Positions 50,933-59,904 of a stretch of 59,958 nucleotides of DNA are shown piece by piece. The position numbers and the translations under genes were made by a program. The notes beneath the pieces are model-generated. The model ran no database searches. It was given only the letters and a program-made list of their open reading frames with translations, and had not been told where the DNA came from. The DNA is from Mucilaginibacter sp. Its GTDB lineage: Bacteria > Bacteroidota > Bacteroidia > Sphingobacteriales > Sphingobacteriaceae. How positions within the stretch are numbered: position 1 is the stretch's first letter; every line of letters begins with the position of its first letter. The stretch covers positions 1 to 59,958 of the forward strand of contig JAUCSE010000077.1 of NCBI GenBank assembly GCA_030445275.1. Reading direction: 5' to 3'.

Positions 50933-53503
50933 ATGTCGTTAAATTTAAAACTCAGTCAAAGAGAAACAACTTTTAATAACGAAGTTGTAACCAGGTTTGA
51001 GTTGTACAACAGTTTATTTCAAACATTACCTTTTTATCAGGTAAAAGATACCGGTATTTTACTTCCGTTTTTTAGTTCACATTGCGAAAAGGGTGCCATA
51101 AAACAGGCTTCGCCAAATGATATTATAGAAACCTTTTTTAAAAAGTACGTACCGGATATCGACCATAAGGAACAAATAAACCGTATGTTCAGGTTTATAC
51201 AATACATTGAAAGGCAAGTGGTTTTATTTGATGCTATTGAGGACTCGTCTTTTAACAAAATAGGTAAGTTTGATGATTCGGGTACGCTGCAAAGCTTATT
51301 GCAGCAAGCTACTATTAGTGATGAAACCCGCAATAAGATCAGCGAAAAGCTTAAAGACTTTTCACTGCGCCTGGTACTTACCGCACACCCAACCCAGTTT
51401 TACCCGGGCACGGTACTGGGCATCATGACCGATCTGATTGAGGCTGTAAAAGTTAATGACATTAACAGCATTGATGTATTGCTGCAGCAATTAGGCAAAA
51501 CCCCCTTCTTTAATAAAACATCACCAACACCAGTTGACGAAGCTATTAGTTTGTCATGGTTTTTGGAGAATATATTTTATCACGCGGTATCTGGTATTCA
51601 ATCAAAGCTGGAAGAGGAATTTGATATTGATGCAAGTAACCAGGTGCTTGAGCTGGGTTTTTGGCCGGGTGGCGACAGGGACGGCAACCCTAATGTAAAT
51701 ACACAAACTACAAAAGATGTAGCCAGCTTTTTAAGGCAGCGCCTGTTCAGGTGTTATTATCGCGATTTCAGGGTGCTTAAGCGCCGCATAACCTTTAGGG
51801 GTGTTGAAAAAGCCATGGACAAGCTGGATAAGCTGATATATAAAAATGCCAATGAACAGCAAGAACCAAAAAATCTGCAGGGCGAATTGCTAAGCCTGCT
51901 GCAATCCATCAAGCAAACCATTGTAAATGAGCATGGCGGTCTGTTTGTTGATATTGTGGAGAACCTGATACAAAAAGTGCGTTTGTTTGGCTGCTATTTT
52001 GCCACGCTCGACATTAGGCAGGACAGTCGTGTTTTACGCAGCGTTTTTGATTACAGCGTAAAGAATATTAAAACAGGTATAGTTAAGGGCTACGCCGACC
52101 TGGACGAAGAAGAAAAGCTTAAGAACATCAACTTTAACGAAGCCGATTTTCATTGCCCTGCTGATGCCGACGATATGACCCGTGATACGCTTGATACCAT
52201 CAGGTTGATGCAGGAAATTCAGCAAAGTAACGGCGAAAAAGCCTGTCAGCGTTTTATTATCAGCAACTGCCAGCAGGCATCGGATATATTACAGCTGATC
52301 GACCTGTTTTTATGGAGCGGCTGGAAAAAAGATAGCCTGAGTGTTGATTTTATGCCGTTGTTTGAAACTGTGAATGATCTGGCCCGCGCCGCTGAGATCA
52401 TGGAGCAACTGTATACCCATCCATACTATGCCGAACATTTAAAAAAACGCGGCAACAAGCAAACCATTATGCTCGGTTTTTCTGACAGTACTAAGGATGG
52501 GGGTTACCTGATGGCCAATTGGTCTATTTATAAAGCCAAGGTTGAGTTAACAGCCGTAGCACGCAAGTATGGTGTAAGCCTGGCATTTTTTGATGGCAGG
52601 GGAGGTCCACCAGCGCGTGGAGGTGGTAAAACACACCGCTTTTATGCCTCAATGGGTAATGAGATAGCTAATGAGCATATTCAACTTACCATACAGGGGC
52701 AAACCGTGAGTTCGCAATATGGCTCGGTTGAAACGGCCCGGTTCAATATGGAGCAGCTGATCAATGCGGGTATCATATCGGCATTACACCCTAACCATAA
52801 TGACCTGTTGGATAACAGGCACAAAACCCTGATATCACAAATGGCTGATGAAAGCTATAAAATATTCATGGCCCTGCGTGCACATCCTTTGTTTGTGGAG
52901 TACCTGGAGAAATTTAGTCCGCTTAAATTATTATCGCGTATCAATATCAGCAGCCGCCCAACCAAACGGAACGCCGGTGCACCATTAAAATTAGAAGATC
53001 TGCGGGCTATTAGCTTTGTAACCTCCTGGAGCCAGCTTAAGCAAAGTATTCCTGGTTTTTATGGTGTTGGTACTGCACTGAAAAAAATGAAGGACGATGG
53101 CAACTGGCTGGAGATAAAGGAACTGTACAGGACATCTGGTTTCTTTAAAACGATGCTGGATAACTGTATGATGTCTATGTCGAAATCAGATTTCAGGGTT
53201 ACGGCTTATCTGGAAAAAGACAAAAAGTTTGGTGATTTCTGGAAGATGCTTAAAAATGAGTTTGAGCTTACCCGCGAAATGCTGCTGGATTTGACAGGAA
53301 GCAATGTGTTAATGGAAGAATACCCGGTTGAGCGCCGTTCTATAGCCATACGCGAAAAGATCGTATTGCCGCTGGTGATCATTCAACATTATGCCTTACA
53401 GCGCCTGAATAGCAGCGAGGATAGTGAGCTTACCGAAATATATGACAAGCTGGTGATCAGAACGGTTTACGGTATTGTAAATGCCGGTAGAAATTTGGCG
53501 TAA
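50933..53503 (+). CDS. ppc: Phosphoenolpyruvate carboxylase
   Basis: 856 residues. It adds bicarbonate to PEP to make oxaloacetate and so refills the TCA cycle. Catalytic His lies in VLTAHPTQFYPG, with GFWPGGDRDGNPNVNTQT, the second His/Arg region MLGFSDSTKDGGYLMANW, the glycine loop FFDGRGGPPARGGGKTH, and TIQGQTVSSQYGS. The C-terminal VMxxNxGxNG-like end is not present in its usual form: the protein ends RTVYGIVNAGRNLA. Length is slightly below the 880-residue standard. Monocistronic. Confidence 0.94.
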   Translation: MSLNLKLSQRETTFNNEVVTRFELYNSLFQTLPFYQVKDTGILLPFFSSHCEKGAIKQASPNDIIETFFKKYVPDIDHKEQINRMFRFIQYIERQVVLFDAIEDSSFNKIGKFDDSGTLQSLLQQATISDETRNKISEKLKDFSLRLVLTAHPTQFYPGTVLGIMTDLIEAVKVNDINSIDVLLQQLGKTPFFNKTSPTPVDEAISLSWFLENIFYHAVSGIQSKLEEEFDIDASNQVLELGFWPGGDRDGNPNVNTQTTKDVASFLRQRLFRCYYRDFRVLKRRITFRGVEKAMDKLDKLIYKNANEQQEPKNLQGELLSLLQSIKQTIVNEHGGLFVDIVENLIQKVRLFGCYFATLDIRQDSRVLRSVFDYSVKNIKTGIVKGYADLDEEEKLKNINFNEADFHCPADADDMTRDTLDTIRLMQEIQQSNGEKACQRFIISNCQQASDILQLIDLFLWSGWKKDSLSVDFMPLFETVNDLARAAEIMEQLYTHPYYAEHLKKRGNKQTIMLGFSDSTKDGGYLMANWSIYKAKVELTAVARKYGVSLAFFDGRGGPPARGGGKTHRFYASMGNEIANEHIQLTIQGQTVSSQYGSVETARFNMEQLINAGIISALHPNHNDLLDNRHKTLISQMADESYKIFMALRAHPLFVEYLEKFSPLKLLSRINISSRPTKRNAGAPLKLEDLRAISFVTSWSQLKQSIPGFYGVGTALKKMKDDGNWLEIKELYRTSGFFKTMLDNCMMSMSKSDFRVTAYLEKDKKFGDFWKMLKNEFELTREMLLDLTGSNVLMEEYPVERRSIAIREKIVLPLVIIQHYALQRLNSSEDSELTEIYDKLVIRTVYGIVNAGRNLA

Positions 53504-53534
53504 GGGGCAGGCTTTTCTCCCGGATTTCCCACCT

Positions 53535-53623
53535 CGTCATTGCGAGCGCAGCGTGGCAATCCCCAATTAGCAGAGCCACTCTGTAAGTCGGGGATTGCCA
53601 CGTCGTTCCTCCTCGCAATGACG
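53535..53623. repeat. Type-A intergenic palindrome
   Basis: Left CGTCATTGCGAGCGCAGCGT, right CGTTCCTCCTCGCAATGACG. Inner arms ggcaatcccc and ggggattgcc pair, with core agagccactctgtaagtc. This is the best-preserved copy, between ppc and the convergent ydeI-like gene. Confidence 0.85.
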
Positions 53624-53641
53624 TGGTGTATAAATAATATT

Positions 53642-54301
53642 TTACTTATCCGCAGGATTTTTCTTTTTACTCAGCAACATGGTAACCATTTTAACTAAAC
53701 GATCCTGACGGGTTTTATCCTGTTTGGCGCTTAGTATCCATAAAAGATACTCCTTTTTATGACTGTAGGCCAATTGCTGAAACCAGGCCAGCGCACCGGC
53801 ATGCTGTTCCAATTCAGTCTTTATATAATCGGGCAGGGCTATTATTTTTTTGTCGACATCAATAAACTCAGCGTACTCATTAGTACGCACCGCTTCCTTA
53901 CGTCCGGATGAAACTTTAACCTGTTCAATAGGACGAAATCGCAGGGCGGTCCAAACCTCGTTAACAGCTGCCGAAGCTACCGGGCGCAAACCATATTGGG
54001 TAGGCGCGTTCCAACTGCTCATCATTTCCAAGTCTGTTGTTATACGGGAGCTTTTTTTTGGGTAGATGATCCAAAAGATAGTATTGTCCTTTAATAAAGG
54101 GGCTATTATTGCCAGCTCAGCAGCAAGCTCGGCGCTTGTAGTTACAAATAGCTGTATACCATCAAAACAACCTTCGGTATTAAACACTATTTCAACACTA
54201 GCTGGCAGGGGTGTTAAGCTGTCGGTATAATTGGCTGGCGTGTTGAAAAATAACCATCTCGAATTTGGCTTTATCAGTAATTTTTTGGCGAGTGAGTTCA
54301 T
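53642..54301 (-). CDS. YdeI/OmpD-associated family protein
   Basis: 219 residues. The N-terminal half (LLIKPNSRWLFFNTPANYTD) resembles the DUF3052-like fold. The C-terminal half has LPDYIKTELEQHAGALAWFQ and AKQDKTRQDRLVKMVTMLLS, the OmdA signature of the YdeI family. Function is unknown; some members relate to antimicrobial-peptide tolerance. It is followed by the palindromic repeat and convergent with ppc. Confidence 0.85.
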   Translation of the reverse strand: MNSLAKKLLIKPNSRWLFFNTPANYTDSLTPLPASVEIVFNTEGCFDGIQLFVTTSAELAAELAIIAPLLKDNTIFWIIYPKKSSRITTDLEMMSSWNAPTQYGLRPVASAAVNEVWTALRFRPIEQVKVSSGRKEAVRTNEYAEFIDVDKKIIALPDYIKTELEQHAGALAWFQQLAYSHKKEYLLWILSAKQDKTRQDRLVKMVTMLLSKKKNPADK

Positions 54302-54421
54302 GATGACGGTTTATTAAAATACTAATTTAAGGTATTAAATTAAAATGGAATGACAAGCCAGTTCTATATCCGCGACTATTTTTTATACTTTTGCCCTGCA
54401 GGGATCGCCTGTAAAACCACC

Positions 54422-55102
54422 ATGGAACATATATTAGATAACCCGGCCTGGAACGCTTTAATTTCGGGTAATAAAGATCTGGCAAATGGCAATGATGTAG
54501 CCAAATACTTCCCCAAAGAAATATCACCTTTTGTAGGTACCAGAGAAATATCACAAGAGAATTTTAATATCCTGTATGACATTAGTCAGTTCGACAGCTA
54601 CTTTGGATTTGTTGCACCTCATGATATTGTGATCCCCGAACAATGGCAGATCATCCAGTCGATGAAGGTATTGCAGATGGTTTATGATGAAGTCGCAACC
54701 CCTGCCGTTCTGCAACAGGAATTTACTCCTTTAACAGATCAGCATATACCGCAAATGATTGCTTTAACGCAATTAACTAATCCCGGCCCATTTTCAGAAA
54801 GGACGATAGATTTTGGTCATTATGTTGGAATTTTTGATGGTGATAGGTTAGTAACTATGGCTGGTCAGCGTATGCACCCTGTTCCCTATGCTGAGATCAG
54901 CGCTGTTTGTACTCATCCCGATTACCTGGGTAGAGGTTATGCCAGTAAATTGCTGCTGCATCATATCCACCGTATCCGGGCAGCATCTGAGATTCCTTTT
55001 CTGCATGTAAAGGCTGAAAATGAAACAGCTATAAAAGTTTATGAGAAGATTGGTTTTGTGACGAGGAAAGAAATGTCTTTTTATATTATTAAAAAGAGTT
55101 AG
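54422..55102 (+). CDS. GNAT-family N-acetyltransferase (FR47-like)
   Basis: 226 residues from ATG 54422, preferred because family-like sequence starts MEHILDNPAWNALISGNKDL; an ATG at 54350 is in frame. The acetyl-CoA site is VCTHPDYLGRGYASKLLLHH, and the late HVKAENETAIKVYEKIGFVT is the usual C-terminal strand. Substrate unknown. Divergent from the YdeI-like gene. Confidence 0.85.
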   Translation: MEHILDNPAWNALISGNKDLANGNDVAKYFPKEISPFVGTREISQENFNILYDISQFDSYFGFVAPHDIVIPEQWQIIQSMKVLQMVYDEVATPAVLQQEFTPLTDQHIPQMIALTQLTNPGPFSERTIDFGHYVGIFDGDRLVTMAGQRMHPVPYAEISAVCTHPDYLGRGYASKLLLHHIHRIRAASEIPFLHVKAENETAIKVYEKIGFVTRKEMSFYIIKKS

Positions 55103-55122
55103 TTATAGAACTAAAATCTCAT

Positions 55123-55157
55123 TTGTCACGCTGTACGTAGTGAAGCATCTATTGACC
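55123..55157. repeat. Half type-B element
   Basis: ttgtcacgctgtacgtagtg followed by aagcatctattgacc: the left half of the 2115-2194 element, without its partner. Confidence 0.6.
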
Positions 55158-55169
55158 GATAGCTCAGCA

Positions 55170-55204
55170 GACTTACGAAATTTTTAAAACTTCGTAAGTC
55201 TTTA
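55170..55204. repeat. Perfect 11-bp hairpin
   Basis: AGACTTACGAA (55170-55180) and TTCGTAAGTCT (55191-55201) around atttttaaaac. It could be the acetyltransferase terminator, with a weak TTTA tail. Confidence 0.6.
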
Positions 55205-55222
55205 TGTTCGTCCAATATTAAT

Positions 55223-55292
55223 AATCCCCAATTAGCAGAGCCGCTTTGTATGTCGGGGATTGCGATCCGCCAGCCGGTGGATCGCAATGACG
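55223..55292. repeat. Partial type-A element
   Basis: aatccccaattagcagagcc, then gctttgtatgtcggggatt, ending ggatcgcaatgacg. It matches the core and right end of 53535-53623; the left end is missing. An extra small hairpin gatccgccagccggtggatc lies inside. Confidence 0.65.
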
Positions 55293-55419
55293 CTATTATT
55301 TCAGTAGCTCAGCCTAACAGGCCTTACTTTAATATTTATGGTCGCCTACTGACAGTGTTTTGTTAGTAGTGTTAAATATGTAAATATTTGATTATCAAGT
55401 ATTCACTGGTGTTCATGAG

Positions 55420-55437
55420 CGTTCACGTGTGTGAACG
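55420..55437. repeat. GTTCAC/GTGAAC palindrome
   Basis: CGTTCAC (55420-55426) and GTGAACG (55431-55437) around GTGT, with further gttca/gtgaac words on both sides. It lies at the end of the SpoU methyltransferase gene. Confidence 0.5.
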
Positions 55438-55454
55438 TGAACACTCAATTTAGT

Positions 55455-55988
55455 TCAACCTATCGCCATCTTAGCAAAGAAATCCCAAAGCACTATTCCT
55501 GCCGATACCACGATATTAAACGAGTGTTTGGTGCCAAACTGTGGGATTTCGATGCAGCCATCAATATTTTGCATCACCTCGTCGCTTACACCGTTTACTT
55601 CGTTACCAAATATCAGGGCATATTTTTCATTTTCAACAAGAGTAAACTCGTTGAGCATGGTGCTGTTTTCGGCTTGTTCAACTGCTATAATGCGATAGCC
55701 ATCTTTACGTAATTGTTCAACGGCTTGCAATGGGGTTTCGTAATAAGTCCAATTAACGGATTGCGTAGCACCTAAAGCGGTTTTTTCGATTTCGCGGTGC
55801 GGAGGCTGGGCAGTTATACCACAAAGACAGATCTGCTCAACCGCAAACCCATCAGAAGTACGGAAAATAGAGCCTATATTGTGCATGCTGCGCACATTAT
55901 CCAATACTACAGCAACCGGTAATTTATCCTGTGCCTTAAATTCATCAACCGAAGCCCGGTTCAGCTCATCTAACTTTAATTTACGCAT
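55455..55988 (-). CDS. TrmH/SpoU-family RNA 2'-O-methyltransferase
   Basis: 177 residues, only the SPOUT catalytic domain. The three motifs are present: NVRSMHNIGSIFRTSDGFAV, ALIFGNEVNGVSDEVM, and EIPQFGTKHSFNIVVSAGIV. It uses S-adenosylmethionine to methylate a ribose in tRNA or rRNA; the target nucleotide is unknown. A hairpin of AGTCCATGG/CCATGGACT words lies in its leader (56002-56027). Confidence 0.9.
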   Translation of the reverse strand: MRKLKLDELNRASVDEFKAQDKLPVAVVLDNVRSMHNIGSIFRTSDGFAVEQICLCGITAQPPHREIEKTALGATQSVNWTYYETPLQAVEQLRKDGYRIIAVEQAENSTMLNEFTLVENEKYALIFGNEVNGVSDEVMQNIDGCIEIPQFGTKHSFNIVVSAGIVLWDFFAKMAIG

Positions 55989-56001
55989 ATTCTTTGTCCG
56001 T

Positions 56002-56027
56002 AGTCCATGGACAATAGACCATGGACT
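56002..56027. repeat. AGTCCATGG hairpin in leader of SpoU gene
   Basis: AGTCCATGG (56002-56010) and CCATGGACT (56019-56027) around acaataga. It lies between galK and the methyltransferase start and could be a terminator or a word-type repeat. Confidence 0.55.
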
Positions 56028-56045
56028 TAATGGCGCAAAAGTATG

Positions 56046-57212
56046 TTAATTAACCAGTAAATTCAATAAACCAACACCATCGCCAATTAATGAACTGTAA
56101 ACAGATGGAGCATAGCCAATTTTATCAGTATAGTATTTGGTTATCTTGCTGCTATAATCATCAAAAGCATCTCTTTTTACCAAAGCAATTGCGCAGCCAC
56201 CAAAACCTGCGCCAGTCATCCGGGAACCGGCAACATTTGGGTCGGTTTTACCATATTCGGCAATGGCATCTAACTCTGCACCGCTTACTTCATATTGATC
56301 GCGCAGAGAATCATGTGAGGCATACATTAACCGGCCAAATTCATGCAGATTATTGTTTGCCAAAGCAGCAGCGGCCAGTTTTACACGGTCGTTTTCTTCA
56401 ATAACATGTTTGGCACGTTTTAATATAACGGCGTTGGTTATCAGGAGTTCGTGTTTTTTCAGCGTTTCGGCATCAATATCACACAGGTAATTGATATTCA
56501 GTTCTTTTTGTAACGCTGTTAATGCTTCTTTACATTCCTGTACGCGTTCGTTATATTTTGATTCGGTTAGGTTGCGGGGCTTGTTAGTGTTAATGATAGC
56601 CAGTAAGTAATCGCCCAGGTTACTGTCAACCGCCTGGTATTCCAGCGTATCGCAGTTAAGCACCAGGGCCTTGTTCTTTTCGCCAAAGGCAACAGCAAAC
56701 TGGTCCATGATACCACTGTTTACACCAATAAAGTTGTTTTCAACAGATTTTGACAATTTTACCAGGTCAAGTTTGCTATATCCACTGTTAAAAATATCAT
56801 TCAGGGCAAAAGCGGTAACTACCTCGATAGAGGCGGATGACGATAAACCAGACCCAAGTGGGATGTCACCATAAAAAAGCATATCCAGACCCTTAAGCTG
56901 GTGACCATCCTTTGTAAAATAGTTAATGATGCCAATAGGAAAGTTAAACCAATTATCACCATCTTTTTTATACTGGTCTTGTAAAGGAATCTCTTGCTGC
57001 TCAGGAAAATTCAAGCTTCTGAAACGAAAAACGCCATCCTCATTGGGAGCAATTAAAAGATATGAACCCTGTGTAATAGCACAAGGCATAACCAGGCCTC
57101 CGTTATAATCAATATGTTCGCCTATCAGATTCACACGTCCGGGTGAGAAATAGGCATTTTGAGCGTCTTTGTTATAAAACTTATTAAATTTCTGGTATAA
57201 GGTATGCTTCAT
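56046..57212 (-). CDS. galK: Galactokinase
   Basis: 388 residues. It phosphorylates D-galactose to galactose 1-phosphate (Leloir pathway). GHMP kinase motifs: GRVNLIGEHIDYNGGLVMP (galactokinase signature), the ATP loop PLGSGLSSSASIEV, and RMTGAGFGGCAIALV near the C-terminus. Full length. No galT, galE or mutarotase gene is adjacent. Confidence 0.95.
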   Translation of the reverse strand: MKHTLYQKFNKFYNKDAQNAYFSPGRVNLIGEHIDYNGGLVMPCAITQGSYLLIAPNEDGVFRFRSLNFPEQQEIPLQDQYKKDGDNWFNFPIGIINYFTKDGHQLKGLDMLFYGDIPLGSGLSSSASIEVVTAFALNDIFNSGYSKLDLVKLSKSVENNFIGVNSGIMDQFAVAFGEKNKALVLNCDTLEYQAVDSNLGDYLLAIINTNKPRNLTESKYNERVQECKEALTALQKELNINYLCDIDAETLKKHELLITNAVILKRAKHVIEENDRVKLAAAALANNNLHEFGRLMYASHDSLRDQYEVSGAELDAIAEYGKTDPNVAGSRMTGAGFGGCAIALVKRDAFDDYSSKITKYYTDKIGYAPSVYSSLIGDGVGLLNLLVN

Positions 57213-57421
57213 TATGCTATGGTCAATTTACTTGATTGCAAATATTATAAAAATTGTCATATTTACAGTTATAAAATTCATTTTAAATTTTAAAACACTA
57301 CTTCTTAGTAGGTTTATACTAACTTTTTTACAAGCATTATAGGTTTTATAGTTTTAAAATGTTTAGAAGCAAACAGAAAAAGCTATTTAACGTTAGTTAA
57401 ACAATTAGTAAATTTTATAAG

Positions 57422-57712
57422 ATGAAACAATATCTTGTTACCGGGTACGACTATACAGATGCCGGGGCATTGCAACGTCGCATGAATGTTCGCCCGCATC
57501 ATTTAGATAATTTAAAAGCTCTTAAAGAAAGCGGGAATTATATAGTTGGCGGAGCTGTGTTGAACGATGAAGGCAATATGATTGGCTCCGTAATGATCAT
57601 GCAATTTGAAACGGAGGAAGAGCTGGAAGCTTGGAAAAAGAATGACCCCTATATTACCCAAAAGATATGGGAATCGGTTGATATAAAACCATATAAGGTA
57701 GCCGTTGTTTAG
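57422..57712 (+). CDS. YciI-family protein
   Basis: 96 residues. YLVTGYDYTDAGALQRRMNV, with conserved His and Asp, then GNYIVGGAVLNDEGNMIGSV and the end DPYITQKIWESVDIKPYKV, match the YciI family of small ferredoxin-like-fold proteins. A catalytic role on a small organic acid has been proposed for the fold; not established here. Convergent with the next gene. Confidence 0.88.
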   Translation: MKQYLVTGYDYTDAGALQRRMNVRPHHLDNLKALKESGNYIVGGAVLNDEGNMIGSVMIMQFETEEELEAWKKNDPYITQKIWESVDIKPYKVAVV

Positions 57713-57842
57713 GGAGTTTGCAGTAGGCATTAACCAATTTGCAGTTTTCATGATGCTCCTAACTTACAGGCCAATCGTAACCCTGAAAAGGCTGTAAATT
57801 GCCTTCTGCACACTGTAAACTGGTTACTGCCAACTGCTCAGC
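57712..57842. repeat. GCAGTT-word repeat between convergent genes
   Basis: Left part agtttgcagtaggcattaac and right part gtaaactggttactgccaac form an imperfect palindrome, using the same words as 6248-6372. The right part runs into the last codons of the 57824-58231 gene, which end in QLSSWQ. Confidence 0.6.
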
Positions 57843-58231
57843 TGCCAATACCCCTTAACATCTTTATGATAAAAGGCGGTATACCCATTACCCTGCATCG
57901 TGAAATTGAAAGATAGCTCATTCACCGAATTATCATGGGGTAAAAAGTTGGGTAAAACACTGTTGGCTGCCAGGGCGATAGCTTCATCTAAGTCATGATG
58001 GCTTTCTTGCTCCTTTTGGGTAGCAAGCATAGTGTGATTCATATAATCAGCATAAGTAGCAAACTCATAAGCATTCTCTTTCAGTTTACGAGCGGCGTCA
58101 AATGCTGCTTCGGTACATTGGTCTTTATAAACTTCCATCGCGTTTAAAAGATCGTTGGCCGATATTTCGGGCATGCCATCGTTGCCGGTGGTATAAAAAC
58201 TATTAAGTATATCTTCTTTACTCTTCATCAT
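57824..58231 (-). CDS. Hypothetical protein
   Basis: 135 residues, soluble, acidic, alpha-helical in appearance (ISANDLLNAMEVYKDQCTEA). It begins MMKSKEDILNSFYTTGNDGM. The C-terminal part is more beta-like (ELSFNFTMQGNGYTAFYHKD). No family recognised. Its last six codons are shared with the repeat element 57712-57842, so the natural C-terminus may have been altered. Followed by its own leader and the aldo/keto reductase terminator upstream. Confidence 0.65.
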   Translation of the reverse strand: MMKSKEDILNSFYTTGNDGMPEISANDLLNAMEVYKDQCTEAAFDAARKLKENAYEFATYADYMNHTMLATQKEQESHHDLDEAIALAANSVLPNFLPHDNSVNELSFNFTMQGNGYTAFYHKDVKGYWQLSSWQ

Positions 58232-58253
58232 CTTGTTGATCTATCCACATTCA

Positions 58254-58291
58254 AAAATAAAAGGATGCCATAAACATAATGACATCCTTTT
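58254..58291 (-). terminator. Terminator of an aldo/keto reductase gene
   Basis: AAAAGGATG (58259-58267) and CATCCTTTT (58283-58291), with A-rich 58254-58260 giving a U-tract on the minus strand. The stop codon at 58317 lies just before it. Confidence 0.75.
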
Positions 58292-58316
58292 ATTTTTATA
58301 GGAAAAACCGGATAAT

Positions 58317-59174
58317 TTATTTAACCAGATTTAACGCTTCCAGTTCTTGAAGATCATTTGCTGATAATGCGATATCCGCCGCTTTCATGTTCTCTTCCAG
58401 GTGATCAACACTTGAAGTGCCCGGAATTAACAAAATATTTGGTGAGTGATGCAACAACCAGCTTAAAGCTACCTGGTGTATGGTGGCATGATGTTTATCA
58501 GCTACGCCTTGCAGTATCTTTTCGCCCTGTACATTGCCTCCGCCTAAAGGATACCACGGTATAAAGGCAATATTTTGTTCGCGTGTATACTGCAGCTCGG
58601 CTTCCCATTTACGGTTGTCAACGCTGTACATATTTTGTACGGAAACCACCTCGAAAAATTGCTTTGCATGTTTAATTTCAGCCACGCTTACCTCTGATAG
58701 GCCTATGTGCTTGATCTTGCCTTGTTGCTGTGCCTTTTGTAAAAACTCAAATGTTTTTTCGGCAGGCAGAGTAGGGTCAATGCGGTGCAGTTGATACAGA
58801 TCAATGCGGTCTTGTTTTAAACGTTTTAAACTGCCCTCCAACGCTTCTTTTAAATGTGCTGGCGAGGCATCAACAGGCCACTGATTTGGGCCGGTACGTA
58901 AAAGACCACCTTTAGTTCCAATAATAAGGCCAGAGGGGTAGGGTGCCAAAGCCTCGGCAATCAATTCTTCGGACACATTGGGGCCGTAGCTATCGGCTGT
59001 ATCAATAAAATTAACGCCCAGTTCAACGGCGCGTTTTAGTACACGTATGCTCTCGTCCTTATCTTTTGGCGGACCCCAGATGCCCTGACCTGTGATGCGC
59101 ATTGCGCCATAACCCAAACGGTTTATGGTAAAATCGCCACCTAAGCGGAAAGTTTTTTCAAATGTATTTGCCAT
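58317..59174 (-). CDS. Aldo/keto reductase
   Basis: 285 residues from ATG 59174; a TTG at 59201 is in frame but the family start is MANTFEKTFRLGGDFTINRL. Motifs: GVNFIDTADSYGPNVSEELI (Asp, Tyr), IIGTKGGL (Lys), RIDLYQLHRIDP (His), and LLIPGTSSVDHLEENM for NADPH. This is the pyridoxal/quinone-reductase-like AKR group. Substrate unknown. Confidence 0.9.
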   Translation of the reverse strand: MANTFEKTFRLGGDFTINRLGYGAMRITGQGIWGPPKDKDESIRVLKRAVELGVNFIDTADSYGPNVSEELIAEALAPYPSGLIIGTKGGLLRTGPNQWPVDASPAHLKEALEGSLKRLKQDRIDLYQLHRIDPTLPAEKTFEFLQKAQQQGKIKHIGLSEVSVAEIKHAKQFFEVVSVQNMYSVDNRKWEAELQYTREQNIAFIPWYPLGGGNVQGEKILQGVADKHHATIHQVALSWLLHHSPNILLIPGTSSVDHLEENMKAADIALSANDLQELEALNLVK

Positions 59175-59297
59175 AGTAATAGTTGTTGTTATAAAATTCA
59201 ACTCAAATATGGCTGCATTGTTTAATAATATTCTAAGCTGATTGTAAATTTGGTATGGGATAGAGCACCAACATCCTCTTTTTTAGTTTTTTTAATC

Positions 59298-59702
59298 CTA
59301 TCGCCACCAACCAATAATGGTTCCCATCAGCGTTAATGAAACTATACTATAACCACCATTTATAAATATCACCCGCCAGCTTTTGAGTTCAAATAAACCT
59401 TGAATGGCAATAGCGCTGAATGTCCATATACCAGCCAGGAAACCGGCTGTAGCTCCCCAGCTAACATCTGTTTTGGCATCAGACAGGAACATACCAAGAT
59501 TTATAGCCATGATAATGGAGAATAAAAATGCGAAACCAAATGTTCTGGCTTTGCTGGAGGCTTTGAGCTCGTCGAGGTTGAGCTTGTTATCAGCCATCCA
59601 TGCATTAGCGAATAACACTGGCGAATACCAGATACCTCCAACCAAAAATGCGGATAAACCTGCCACTACCACGGCAAGCCAGTTGATGTGCGAAAAATCC
59701 AT
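59298..59702 (-). CDS. DUF1761 membrane protein
   Basis: 134 residues. The opening INWLAVVVAGLSAFLVGGIW followed by YSPVLFANAWM is the hallmark of DUF1761. Four helices follow (about 9-30, 55-75, 85-103 and 110-132). Function unknown. Confidence 0.88.
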   Translation of the reverse strand: MDFSHINWLAVVVAGLSAFLVGGIWYSPVLFANAWMADNKLNLDELKASSKARTFGFAFLFSIIMAINLGMFLSDAKTDVSWGATAGFLAGIWTFSAIAIQGLFELKSWRVIFINGGYSIVSLTLMGTIIGWWR

Positions 59703-59855
59703 GATGATAAGTTTATGTGTATAATAAAAGTAAGAAAAAAGCAGGATAAAAAAGGAGGGATTTTTGGAGCAAGGATGGAAGGATAAAAGATTTTTTGGAC
59801 TTTAGGATAAAACCAAAAGCCCGGATTGTTTGTGGCCTTTGCGCAACAGGGCTTT

Positions 59856-59904
59856 AAATGGCTGAATAATTTAATTTGCAAAGCAAATGGTTATTCAGCC
59901 ATTT
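59856..59904. repeat. Perfect 14-bp inverted repeat near right edge
   Basis: AAATGGCTGAATAA (59856-59869) and TTATTCAGCCATTT (59891-59904), with an inner ATTTGCAAAGCAAAT hairpin between. It may be a terminator for a gene beyond the edge, or an element end. No clear gene was found in 59703-59958. Confidence 0.7.

Larger units (their letters stand above)
55103..55454. other. Gene-free stretch packed with repeats
   Basis: Contains a half type-B element (55123-55157), a perfect hairpin (55170-55201), a right-half type-A element (55223-55292) and a GTTCAC/GTGAAC palindrome (55412-55444). No gene found. Confidence 0.6.

Noticed and set aside
59666..59881. 71-codon minus-strand frame at the right edge
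   Set aside because: It overlaps the well-supported DUF1761 start and an A-rich intergenic tract. No family resemblance.
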